Source: Lachnospiraceae bacterium UBA7160
Lineage (GTDB): Bacteria; Bacillota; Clostridia; Lachnospirales; Lachnospiraceae
Direction of reading: 5' to 3'
NCBI GenBank assembly: GCA_002491565.1
Contig: DKWE01000068.1
Location: forward strand, 1 to 11,969
Length of the DNA: 11,969 bases
Shown here: positions 5,368-11,966 of the stretch, in pieces
Numbering within the stretch: position 1 is the first letter of the stretch
Layout: every line of letters begins with the position of its first letter
Position numbers and translations under genes: made by a program
Notes under the pieces: generated by a model
What the model saw: the letters and a program-made list of their open reading frames with translations, nothing else
What the model was told of the DNA's origin: nothing
Databases searched by the model: none

Positions 5368-6715
5368 TTTCGATCCTCCCATCCAGTCCCTGCTCCTCCA
5401 GTTCCCCGATGAGGTCATACTCCGCCGCTCCCGTAATGTGCACGCGCACAAAATCCCCTGAGTGCAGCTCCTCCCCGGTCTGGATAAACAGCAGGCCATC
5501 CACATTCGGCGCGTCCCCGTAAGTGCGCGCCACATAAGCGTCTTCGTCCGCCACCTTGCCTTCCACCATCGCGGTGACAACGCTTCCCGTCCGGTCCTCG
5601 GCTTTGTCAAAGGCAATTTCCTGCTGGAGCTCCATCAGCTCCGCCTGCCAGGTAAGCTTCGTCTCCTCCGCCACCTGATCCGGCATAGATGCAGCCACCG
5701 TATCTTCCTCCTGGGAATAGGGGAATACCCCGAGCCGGTCAAACTCCATCTCATCGATAAAGCCCATCAGCTCCTCGTGCTGCTCCTGTGTCTCTCCCGG
5801 GAAACCCGCGATCAGCGTTGTCCGCAGCACAATATCCGGAATACGCTCACGCAGCTTCGCAATGATCGCCCGGAGATCCTCCTGTGTCGTCCGGCGCCCC
5901 ATCCGGCGCAGAATCTCATCCGACGCATGCTGAATCGGAAGATCCAGATAATGGCAGATCTTCTCCTCCATCCGCATCGTCTCAATCAGCTCATCATAAA
6001 TTTCCTCCGGATAGCAGTACAGAATCCGGATCCAGCGCAGACCACTAATCCTGCAGAGCTTCTGAAGCAGCACATGAAGGGACTTCGCCCCATACAGATC
6101 CACGCCATACACTGTTGTCTCCTGCGCGACCAGGATCAGCTCCTTCACTCCCTGCGCTGCCAGCGTCTCCGCCTCCGCGACCAGACGCTCCATCGGCACG
6201 CTGCGGTATCTCCCGCGCAGCTTCGGGATAATACAATACGTACAGCACTTATTGCAGCCCTCTGCAATCTTCAGATAAGCATAATGTCCCCCGGTCGTAA
6301 CCACCCGACCTGCATCGGTCTGAGGCAGATAGCTGAGCGGCTGTTCCTCCACGCTGCGTTTTCCTGCCAGCGCCTGATCCACCGCCTCCACAATCTTTTC
6401 GTAGGCAGTCGTGCCAAGCACCATATCTACCTCACTGATCTCATCGAGGATCTCCTGCTTATACCGCTGTGCCATACAACCAGTCACAATCAGCGCCTTG
6501 CAGCTGCCTGCCTTCCGGTACTCAGCCAGCTCAAGAATGGTATTCACACTCTCTTCCTTCGCATCCCCGATGAAACAGCAGGTATTGATCACGATCACAT
6601 CCGCCTCTGTCTCATCATCCGTAAAGGTATATCCATGCTTTTGCAAAAGCCCGAGCATCTCCTCGGAATCAACCAGATTCTTGTCGCACCCGAGCGAAAC
6701 AAACAATATCTTCAT
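5351..6715 (-). CDS. rimO: Ribosomal protein S12 methylthiotransferase RimO
   Basis: RimO is a radical SAM enzyme that adds a methylthio group to a conserved Asp of ribosomal protein S12. The 454-aa length is typical. The N-terminal UPF0004 domain has its cluster cysteines at C10 (SLGCDKNLVDSE), C46 (INTCCF) and C80 (VTGCMAQRY). The radical SAM motif CxxxCxxC is at C154, C158 and C161, followed by YCIIPKLRGRYRS. A TRAM domain closes the protein (about 385-445, RTGSVVTAMVEG to GAAEYDLIGEL). SLGCDKNLVDSE favours RimO over the tRNA enzymes MiaB and MtaB. It follows the DUF308 gene by 3 bp and overlaps pgsA by 17 bp. Its ribosome binding site is weak (GAGGGG about 14 bases upstream), so translation may be coupled. 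Confidence 0.95.
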   Translation of the reverse strand: MKILFVSLGCDKNLVDSEEMLGLLQKHGYTFTDDETEADVIVINTCCFIGDAKEESVNTILELAEYRKAGSCKALIVTGCMAQRYKQEILDEISEVDMVLGTTAYEKIVEAVDQALAGKRSVEEQPLSYLPQTDAGRVVTTGGHYAYLKIAEGCNKCCTYCIIPKLRGRYRSVPMERLVAEAETLAAQGVKELILVAQETTVYGVDLYGAKSLHVLLQKLCRISGLRWIRILYCYPEEIYDELIETMRMEEKICHYLDLPIQHASDEILRRMGRRTTQEDLRAIIAKLRERIPDIVLRTTLIAGFPGETQEQHEELMGFIDEMEFDRLGVFPYSQEEDTVAASMPDQVAEETKLTWQAELMELQQEIAFDKAEDRTGSVVTAMVEGKVADEDAYVARTYGDAPNVDGLLFIQTGEELHSGDFVRVHITGAAEYDLIGELEEQGLDGRIENESAE

Positions 6716-6718
6716 AGG

Positions 6719-7465
6719 TTATCTTTGCCCCTCATCCTGTTTCGGCACAATCTCAGCATCCACAACCGCAGGCGGTTTCCGATCCTGCCATCCCCCTGTG
6801 TGCTGCAGGCCATCCTTCCGTCCGACCGGCGCCGGACCGTTCTTTTTTCCGGCCTGTTTCATGCGGTCCCGCTGTTCGAGCAGTTCCTCCATGCTGGCTT
6901 CCGGATTCGCGCGCTGCATACGGTTCAGCGTCCGCACACGCACCTGAACACAGAGCATTGTTGCAAGATTCGTCACTCCGTCCGCGACAAGACTTGCCCC
7001 GATAAACAGGATCATGTGGCGTTCCTCCGCAAACGGATTGCACAGCAGCACAATGCCGAACACACACATCAGAATTGCACAGATCAGAACGATAAACCAT
7101 TTCTGAAAGTGCAGCCGCTTCATATTGATCGAGACCTGTATCTTGATCACCGCTCCAAGGAGCAGGATAATCCCCATTGCAAAGGGCAGCACCGACCCAA
7201 GAAAGGTCTGATTCAGCAGGACAAAAACACCGAATGACAGGCAGACAATCCCGATCACCAGGTCCATCTGCAGAAATCCGGTCGGATTCTCCTTTGCAAA
7301 ATACATGATCCCATAAGAAATGCCAAGCACGATCATTGCAATGCCGATGCCATAGCAGATCATCTTCACCGACATTGTCGGCCAGACCAGAAGCACGACG
7401 CCAAGCACCACATAAAGCGCCGATATAAAAATGTAGCTCTTACTGAACTGCTTCACTTCCTTCAA
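6719..7465 (-). CDS. DUF308 (HdeD-like) membrane protein
   Basis: This 248-aa protein has six predicted membrane helices (about residues 11-29, 33-55, 67-84, 88-109, 122-142 and 151-173) in three hairpins, as in the DUF308/HdeD family. A charged, proline-rich cytoplasmic tail of about 75 residues follows (from RVRTLNRMQ), without recognisable motifs. HdeD of E. coli is linked to acid resistance, but the role in Firmicutes is unknown. The start codon is TTG (7463-7465), supported by a strong AAAAGGAGG (7476-7484 on the - strand) 10 bases upstream that overlaps the rpoZ stop. It sits between two housekeeping genes, 3 bp before rimO. Confidence 0.82.
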   Translation of the reverse strand: MKEVKQFSKSYIFISALYVVLGVVLLVWPTMSVKMICYGIGIAMIVLGISYGIMYFAKENPTGFLQMDLVIGIVCLSFGVFVLLNQTFLGSVLPFAMGIILLLGAVIKIQVSINMKRLHFQKWFIVLICAILMCVFGIVLLCNPFAEERHMILFIGASLVADGVTNLATMLCVQVRVRTLNRMQRANPEASMEELLEQRDRMKQAGKKNGPAPVGRKDGLQHTGGWQDRKPPAVVDAEIVPKQDEGQR

Positions 7466-7482
7466 GCGTTCTGCGCCTCCTT

Positions 7483-7749
7483 TTATTCTACTTCAACACT
7501 CTCCTGTTTCTCCGGAAGTACCTTGATTTCTCCCTTGTACAGCTCGTCAACTGCCTTTGAAAGCGGCTTGGAAATGACCGGAATGTCCATATTGTCCTTC
7601 CCCGGACCAGACTGCCGCGCGATAATCTGGCGCGCCCGCTTCGCCGTCGCCATGACGATCGAGTAGCGGCTGTTGACGACTGGCGTCTCGCCCTCCTCCA
7701 CGCCGCTGTTGACTACCTTCATTAAATCAGTGTAAGACGGATGTAACAT
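7483..7749 (-). CDS. rpoZ: DNA-directed RNA polymerase subunit omega
   Basis: Omega is the small RNA polymerase subunit that helps assemble and stabilise beta-prime. The 88-aa protein shows the Firmicutes pattern: MLHPSYTDLMKVVN at the start, then VVNSRYSIVMATAKRARQI (the conserved helix contacting beta-prime), then KPLSKAVDELYKGEI. The ATG at 7749 is preferred over an in-frame ATG at 7770 because AAAGGAG lies 9 bases before it and the longer form overlaps the end of gmk. The gmk-rpoZ order is widespread in Firmicutes. Confidence 0.93.
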   Translation of the reverse strand: MLHPSYTDLMKVVNSGVEEGETPVVNSRYSIVMATAKRARQIIARQSGPGKDNMDIPVISKPLSKAVDELYKGEIKVLPEKQESVEVE

Positions 7750-7753
7750 AAGT

Positions 7754-8386
7754 TTATTCTCCTTTCGCATATGCCTTTACTTCCTGCCGGATCTGGCTGA
7801 TAAAGTCCAGATGACGGCTTATTTTCCTATGCTGAGCCTCGACCAGACCGTGTACCTCGTCCACAGCCCGCTCCAGGTCATCATTCACTACCATATAGTC
7901 GTACTGCTCCACACCCTCAGATTCCTCCACCGCGCGGTGAATGCGCGTCCGGATCTCTTCCTCGGTCTCTGTGCCGCGCCCTCGCAGTCTTGTGAGCAGT
8001 GTCTGAGCATCCGGCGGCATCACAAACAGCAGCAGCGCGTCCGGATACTGTTCTTTGATCTTCAGCGCTCCCTGCAGCTCGATTTCCAGAATGATGTCGC
8101 GTCCCTGCTCCATCTGTGCCTCCACATAATCACGCGGAGTCCCATAGTAATTGCCGCAATAGCACGCATATTCGACCAGCCGGTCCTCCCGGATCAGCCG
8201 CCCAAATTCCTCGCGGGTCCGGAAAAAGTACTCTCTGCCGTCCTCCTCGCCCTCGCGCGGATTCCGCGTCGTCGCGGAGATCGACAGCGCGTACTGGTCA
8301 TATTTCTGGGTCAGGCGCTTGACCAGCGTCCCCTTCCCAACGCCGGAAAAACCGGATACTATCACAAGAATTCCCTTTCTATTCAT
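7754..8386 (-). CDS. gmk: Guanylate kinase
   Basis: Guanylate kinase phosphorylates GMP to GDP with ATP in the cytoplasm. The 210-aa protein has a P-loop SGFSGVGKGT (residues 11-20; Phe at 13 where many homologues have Pro), SATTRNPREGEEDGREYFF (GMP-binding region and lid), EYACYCGNYYGTPRDYV (GMP binding) and DIILEIELQGA. The start MNRKGILVIVSG is supported by AGGAGAGG just upstream; the open frame continues to 8530 but only as a shadow. It overlaps the end of the remA-like gene by 8 bp and is followed after 4 bp by rpoZ. Confidence 0.95.
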   Translation of the reverse strand: MNRKGILVIVSGFSGVGKGTLVKRLTQKYDQYALSISATTRNPREGEEDGREYFFRTREEFGRLIREDRLVEYACYCGNYYGTPRDYVEAQMEQGRDIILEIELQGALKIKEQYPDALLLFVMPPDAQTLLTRLRGRGTETEEEIRTRIHRAVEESEGVEQYDYMVVNDDLERAVDEVHGLVEAQHRKISRHLDFISQIRQEVKAYAKGE

Positions 8387-8657
8387 GTTCCTCTCCTTTC
8401 CCTCCCGGCCATGGTTCCTGGTTTGCCGTAAGACGCCGTGCAATCGTGTCCGGCTGAACCGCTGACAGCACGACCTGCTCCGTTTCCATAATGAGCACCG
8501 CTTTTGTACGCCTGCCCTGTGTGGCATCAATCACCCGCTGCTGATCCCGCGCATTCTGCACCAGACGCTTCACCGGTGCCGCGTCCGGATTGACCACCGC
8601 TATCAGCTTCTGTGCATTGATCAGATTGCCAAATCCGATATTTACTAATACTGCCAT
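8379..8657 (-). CDS. remA: RemA-like DUF370 regulator
   Basis: This 92-aa protein belongs to DUF370, whose characterised member RemA of Bacillus subtilis is a ring-forming DNA-binding activator of biofilm-matrix and osmoprotection genes. Family features are VNIGFGNLINAQKLIAVVNPDAAPVKRL at the N-terminus (residues 5-32) and DATQGRRTKAVLIMETEQVVLSAVQPDTIARRL (44-76), containing the basic loop expected to contact DNA. The C-terminal 15 or so residues are variable. The gene starts 12 bp after yicC, with GAGG overlapping the yicC stop, and overlaps gmk by 8 bp. The yicC-remA-gmk order is conserved in Firmicutes. What it regulates here is unknown. Confidence 0.9.
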   Translation of the reverse strand: MAVLVNIGFGNLINAQKLIAVVNPDAAPVKRLVQNARDQQRVIDATQGRRTKAVLIMETEQVVLSAVQPDTIARRLTANQEPWPGGKGEEHE

Positions 8658-8669
8658 ACTCTGCCGCCT

Positions 8670-9548
8670 CTACTCTATGTTCTGGATTTGCTCCCGGATC
8701 TTCTCAATCTCAGTCTTCAGATCAATTGCAACATTGGAGGTCTGAAGATCGTTCGCCTTTGAAAGAATCGTGTTGGCTTCACGGTTCATCTCCTGCGCGA
8801 TAAAATCAAGCTTGCGCCCGACGCTCCCGCCGCGCTTCAGCGTATCCGCCATCGTCGCGATGTGGCTTTTCAGGCGGACGGTCTCTTCGTCCGTACAGAT
8901 CCGGTCTGAAAAAATGATCACCTCAGACGCAATCCGCGCCTCATCGATCTGGACATCGGCAAGCAGCTCGTGCACCTTCTCTTCGAGCCTCTTCCGGTAC
9001 TCTGCTACGATCTGCGGATAGCGCGTCTCGATCAGAGTTACATTTTCGTTCATTCGCTCCAATTTGTCAAGTAAATCTGTCTGCAACGCTTCGCCTTCGC
9101 GCTCACGAGCCGCGACGAACTGCCGGCAGGCCCCTTCGACGGCAGTCTTCAGCTCTGCCCAGATCTCTTCCTCGTCAATGTCCTGCTCCTCCATGGTGAA
9201 AACCTCCGGGCATCGGCCAAGCACAGAGACACTGATGTCATCCTTCAGACCAAAGGTCTGCGCCATCTGCCGGAACTGCCGGAGATATTCTGCGGCCAGC
9301 GCTTCATTGTAATTCAGCGCTGCTGTCTCTTTCGCATCATCCTCGTAGGATATGAACACATCCAGTTTGCCGCGCTCGACATATTGTTTTAATACATTGC
9401 GGATTGCCGCTTCAAAATAGCTCAGCTTCTTGGGCATTTTGATATTTACATCAAAATAGCGATGATTCACCGCCTTCATCTCAACTATAAATTTTCTGCT
9501 GCCCTGGTGATTCTCACATCTGCCAAAGCCTGTCATGCTTTTAATCAT
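8670..9548 (-). CDS. yicC: YicC/YloC-family endoribonuclease
   Basis: The 292-aa protein is a YicC family member, a conserved bacterial endoribonuclease group; E. coli YicC has been linked to small-RNA decay. The N-terminal YicC domain opens MIKSMTGFGR and contains VEMKAVNHRYFDV (22-34). The C-terminal DUF1732 domain ends with the conserved FIAQEMNREANTI ... SNVAIDLKTEIEKIREQIQNIE. The start at 9548 has AGGAAGGA about 7 bases upstream. The frame remains open to 9725, but that extension is translated repeat sequence and is rejected. It is the first gene of the operon, with the promoter about 205 bp upstream and the repeat element between. Confidence 0.94.
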   Translation of the reverse strand: MIKSMTGFGRCENHQGSRKFIVEMKAVNHRYFDVNIKMPKKLSYFEAAIRNVLKQYVERGKLDVFISYEDDAKETAALNYNEALAAEYLRQFRQMAQTFGLKDDISVSVLGRCPEVFTMEEQDIDEEEIWAELKTAVEGACRQFVAAREREGEALQTDLLDKLERMNENVTLIETRYPQIVAEYRKRLEEKVHELLADVQIDEARIASEVIIFSDRICTDEETVRLKSHIATMADTLKRGGSVGRKLDFIAQEMNREANTILSKANDLQTSNVAIDLKTEIEKIREQIQNIE

Positions 9549-9570
9549 GCTGCTGTCCTTCCTGCCTGTA

Positions 9571-9736
9571 CTAGAGCGCGTTTGAAAAATGCTTTCTGCC
9601 AGATGTGCGTCACAATTTGTGGGAAATTTCTGCCAAATGAAGGCGGCACAGCGTGCCACGTCAACTGAATTTAGCAGAACTATCACGCAAAGCGGGGCGT
9701 GCAGATAGTAGGAATGATTTTTCAAACACGCTCTAG
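9571..9736. mobile_element. Palindromic MITE-like element, complete copy
   Basis: The ends are inverted repeats of CTAGAGCGYGTTTGAAAAAT (9571-9590 and 9717-9736; 19 of 20 match). The rest is also a fold-back: TTCTGCCAAAT on the left pairs with ATTTAGCAGAA on the right. The tip is a small hairpin, GGCAC (9645-9649), AGC, GTGCC (9653-9657), near the exact centre of the element. A second copy starts at 11869, and 13 bp of an end lie at 724-736. It is too short to encode a transposase. The TA at both edges fits a TA target duplication, as for MITEs mobilised by IS630/Tc1-type transposases; that family assignment is inference. It lies in the transcribed leader of the yicC operon. Confidence 0.8.
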
Positions 9737-9754
9737 CATTCTATGTGTTAATTT

Positions 9755-9783
9755 ATTATAAACGATTGGGTACTATCAGTCAA
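9755..9783 (-). promoter_or_regulatory. Sigma-A promoter of the yicC-pncC operon
   Basis: On the - strand TTGACT (9778-9783), a 17-bp spacer, and TATAAT (9755-9760): 11 of 12 consensus bases at ideal spacing. The start should be near 9748, giving a leader of about 200 nt that includes the whole repeat element. No other equally good promoter was seen within the operon. Confidence 0.85.
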
Positions 9784-9789
9784 TGGCAA

Positions 9790-9818
9790 TTGTTTTTTCC
9801 TGGCAGTTCTGGTATGAT
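9790..9818 (+). promoter_or_regulatory. Extended -10 promoter of rqcH
   Basis: TTGTTT (9790-9795), a 17-bp spacer, TATGAT (9813-9818), with TG at 9810-9811 forming an extended -10. The start should be near 9824-9826, at the foot of the leader hairpin. Its -35 lies only 6 bp from the -35 of the divergent yicC promoter. Confidence 0.7.
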
Positions 9819-9878
9819 ATAGGTTATTGTTCGCGGCCAGCATGGCCGTGAACAGTAACTGATATAGGTTACTGTTCG
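9816..9878 (+). promoter_or_regulatory. rqcH leader with repeats and alternative hairpins
   Basis: An 18-bp direct repeat (GATATAGGTTAYTGTTCG, 9816-9833 and 9861-9878, one difference) flanks an inverted copy of its core. Segment 9823-9839 pairs with 9843-9859 to form a 17-bp hairpin with a GCA loop and two G-U pairs. Segment 9850-9859 (GAACAGTAAC) can instead pair perfectly with 9868-9877 (GTTACTGTTC). The two structures exclude each other. The ribosome binding site GAGGAGG (9888-9894) lies just downstream. Confidence 0.65.
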
Positions 9879-9901
9879 GTATGTTATGAGGAGGAATTTC
9901 T

Positions 9902-11641
9902 ATGGCTTTAGATGGAATGGTTGTTGCAAATATAGCAGCGGAGCTGCAGGAAACGTTGTTGAATGCGAGGATCAGTAAGATTGCCCAGCCGGAGGCGGAT
10001 GAGATTCTGCTGACGTGCAAAGGAGCAAAGGGGCAGGCGAGGCTTCTGCTGTGTGCGAGCGCAAGTCTTCCTCTGATCTATCTGACTGCCTCGAATAAAC
10101 CCTCGCCGGTAACTGCGCCGGCATTTTGTATGCTGCTGCGCAAGCACATCGGCGGCGGGCGGATTACCCGCATCTGGCAGCCGGGTCTGGAACGCATTCT
10201 TCATTTTGAGATTGAGCATTATAATGAGATGGGCGACCTCTGCCACAAAGACCTGATCCTGGAACTGATGGGAAAGCACAGCAATCTGATTTTCTGCGAG
10301 GAGGACGGCACCATTCTGGACAGCATCAAGCATGTCTCCGCACAGACAAGCTCCGTGCGCGAAGTGCTGCCCGGACGCCCTTATTTTATCGCACAGACAC
10401 AGGTAAAATGTGACCCGCTCGCCACCAGTGAGGAGGAATTCCGTCAGGCGGTGTTTTCAAAACCGATGAAGCTTTCGAAGGCGCTGTATTCCTCCTATAC
10501 TGGCATCAGCCCTGTTATGGCGGAGGAGCTTTGCTTCCGCGCATCTCTGGAATCCGACCGGAGCGCAAGCACGATCCCGGAACTGGAACAGATCCATCTG
10601 TACCACCTGTTTGACCTGATGATGGAGGATGTGCGCCAGAGACATTTCACACCGCTGATGGTCAGTGATGCCCACGGCAATCCGGTGGAATTTTCCTCGC
10701 TGTCTCTTTCCATGTACCAGGACCTGACGGTGGAGTACCGCGATTCCATCTCGGAGATACTGGAACAGTATTATGCGAAAAAGAGCACCGTAACCCGGAT
10801 CCGCCAGAAGTCTTCAGACCTGCGCCACATCGCAGTGACCGCTCTGGACCGGTGCCGCAAAAAGTACGAGCTGCAGTCCCGTCAGATGGCAGACACGGAA
10901 AAGCGCGAGCAGTTTAAGGTCTACGGAGAACTCCTCCATGCTTATGGCTATGGCATTGAGCCTGGCGCAAAGCAATATGAGGCGCTGAATTACTACACAA
11001 ATGAGATGCTTATGATTCCGCTGGATGCGACCCTTTCCGCTCAGGAAAACGCACAGCGCTATTTTACAAAGTATAACAAGCTGAAGCGTACTTATGAAGC
11101 ACTGACAGAGCAGCTGAAGGAGACGCGTTCCGAGATCGAACAGCTGGAATCCATCTGCACGTTTATGGATCTTGCACTTTCTGAGGAGGATCTGGTGCAG
11201 GTGCGCGAAGAGCTGACGGATGCCGGATATATCCGCCGCAAGTATACCGGAAAAAAGGTGAAGATTACCTCCCGGCCTTATCACTATGTATCTTCAGACG
11301 GCTATGACATGTATGTCGGAAAGAACAATTATCAGAATGACGAGCTGACCTTTAAAATCGCATCGGGAAGCGACTGGTGGTTCCATGCGAAGGGCGCGCC
11401 CGGCTCTCATGTGATCGTAAAAGCACGCGGGGAGGAACTGCCGGACCGTACATTTGAGGAGGCGGCACGCCTTGCCGCACATTACTCAAAAAACCGGGAG
11501 TCGGAAAAGGTAGAGATTGATTATGTCGAGAAAAAGCATGTGAAAAAGCCCAACGGAGCGAAGCCTGGATTTGTGGTGTATTACACAAATTACTCGATGA
11601 TGATCGGGTCTGATATCTCCGGAATCCGGCTGGCAGAGTAA
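9902..11641 (+). CDS. rqcH: RqcH, NFACT-family ribosome quality-control factor
   Basis: The 579-aa protein is an NFACT-family member, older name fibronectin-binding protein FbpA. In B. subtilis, RqcH binds stalled 50S subunits with peptidyl-tRNA and adds C-terminal alanine tails that mark the nascent chain for ClpXP. The N-terminal NFACT-N domain opens MALDGMVVANIAAEL; the middle (about 300-430) is helical and coiled-coil-like (QLKETRSEIEQLES); the C-terminal NFACT-R domain spans about 445-570 (RPYHYVSSDGYDMYVGKNNYQND, SDWWFHAKGAPGSHVI, FVVYYTNYSMMIG). At the position of B. subtilis Asp97-Arg98, needed for tailing, this protein has Glu97-Arg98. The start has GAGGAGG seven bases upstream and a dedicated promoter. 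It appears monocistronic. Confidence 0.93.
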   Translation: MALDGMVVANIAAELQETLLNARISKIAQPEADEILLTCKGAKGQARLLLCASASLPLIYLTASNKPSPVTAPAFCMLLRKHIGGGRITRIWQPGLERILHFEIEHYNEMGDLCHKDLILELMGKHSNLIFCEEDGTILDSIKHVSAQTSSVREVLPGRPYFIAQTQVKCDPLATSEEEFRQAVFSKPMKLSKALYSSYTGISPVMAEELCFRASLESDRSASTIPELEQIHLYHLFDLMMEDVRQRHFTPLMVSDAHGNPVEFSSLSLSMYQDLTVEYRDSISEILEQYYAKKSTVTRIRQKSSDLRHIAVTALDRCRKKYELQSRQMADTEKREQFKVYGELLHAYGYGIEPGAKQYEALNYYTNEMLMIPLDATLSAQENAQRYFTKYNKLKRTYEALTEQLKETRSEIEQLESICTFMDLALSEEDLVQVREELTDAGYIRRKYTGKKVKITSRPYHYVSSDGYDMYVGKNNYQNDELTFKIASGSDWWFHAKGAPGSHVIVKARGEELPDRTFEEAARLAAHYSKNRESEKVEIDYVEKKHVKKPNGAKPGFVVYYTNYSMMIGSDISGIRLAE

Positions 11642-11673
11642 GTAAATTCATACGTTCCTTTCCCTTCCGTTTT

Positions 11674-11713
11674 GCTGACTGTTCCTGCTATCCAAAGTAC
11701 AAGCAGCGTTTTT
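11674..11713 (+). terminator. Weak candidate terminator of rqcH
   Basis: CTGCT (11685-11689) can pair with AGCAG (11702-11706), followed by CGTTTTT (11707-11713). GCTG (11674-11677) offers an alternative partner for CAGC (11704-11707). The stem is short and the loop 12 nt, so this is tentative; no better terminator is visible between 11642 and 11870. Confidence 0.35.
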
Positions 11714-11777
11714 CCAGGGAAGGAAGGTCATTGTTCTCCGGGCGCAGTCTGAAAGTCCGGGTAATTGCTGAGAACTA

Positions 11778-11966
11778 ATGAAGCGGAAGATCGTTCCAGT
11801 TGACAACCCGGTCGAGAAGTACGTCCTGGGAATCGATTGCTCAACTACCGCGAGCAACGGACTAACTTCTAGAGCGTGTTTGAAAAATGCTTTCTGCCAG
11901 ATATGCGCCCCGCTTTGCGGGAGATTTCTGCCAAATGAAGGCGGCGTAGCGGGCTACGTCAACTGA
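11778..11966 (+). pseudogene. Possible N-terminal fragment of an FGGY-type kinase, cut by the repeat
   Basis: A 62-codon frame reads MKRKIVPVDNPVEKYVLGID followed by CSTTAS. EKYVLGIDCSTTAS resembles the first beta-strand and phosphate-1 loop of ASKHA-fold sugar kinases (FGGY family). About five codons later the frame enters the repeat element at 11869 and stops within it (TGA 11964-11966). If the resemblance is real, this is a kinase gene broken by insertion, with the rest beyond the window. There is no clear ribosome binding site before ATG 11778, and the match covers only about 14 residues, so it may be chance. The sequence between rqcH and this frame holds no other gene I can support. Confidence 0.28.

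Noticed and set aside
5462..7237. 591-codon open frame on the + strand
   Set aside because: Antisense to rimO and the DUF308 gene; His/Arg/Leu-rich composition typical of a shadow frame, with no domain or supported start.
8670..9725. N-terminally extended yicC of 351 aa
   Set aside because: The extra 59 residues are translated from the repeat element; MIKSMTGFGR at 9548 is the conserved start with a ribosome binding site.
9571..9736. Palindromic repeat as a CRISPR or attachment site
   Set aside because: No spacer array, integrase or tRNA nearby; two copies over 2 kb apart with inverted ends fit a MITE better.
11648..11857. 69-codon - strand frame right of rqcH
   Set aside because: No motif, no ribosome binding site, unremarkable composition.
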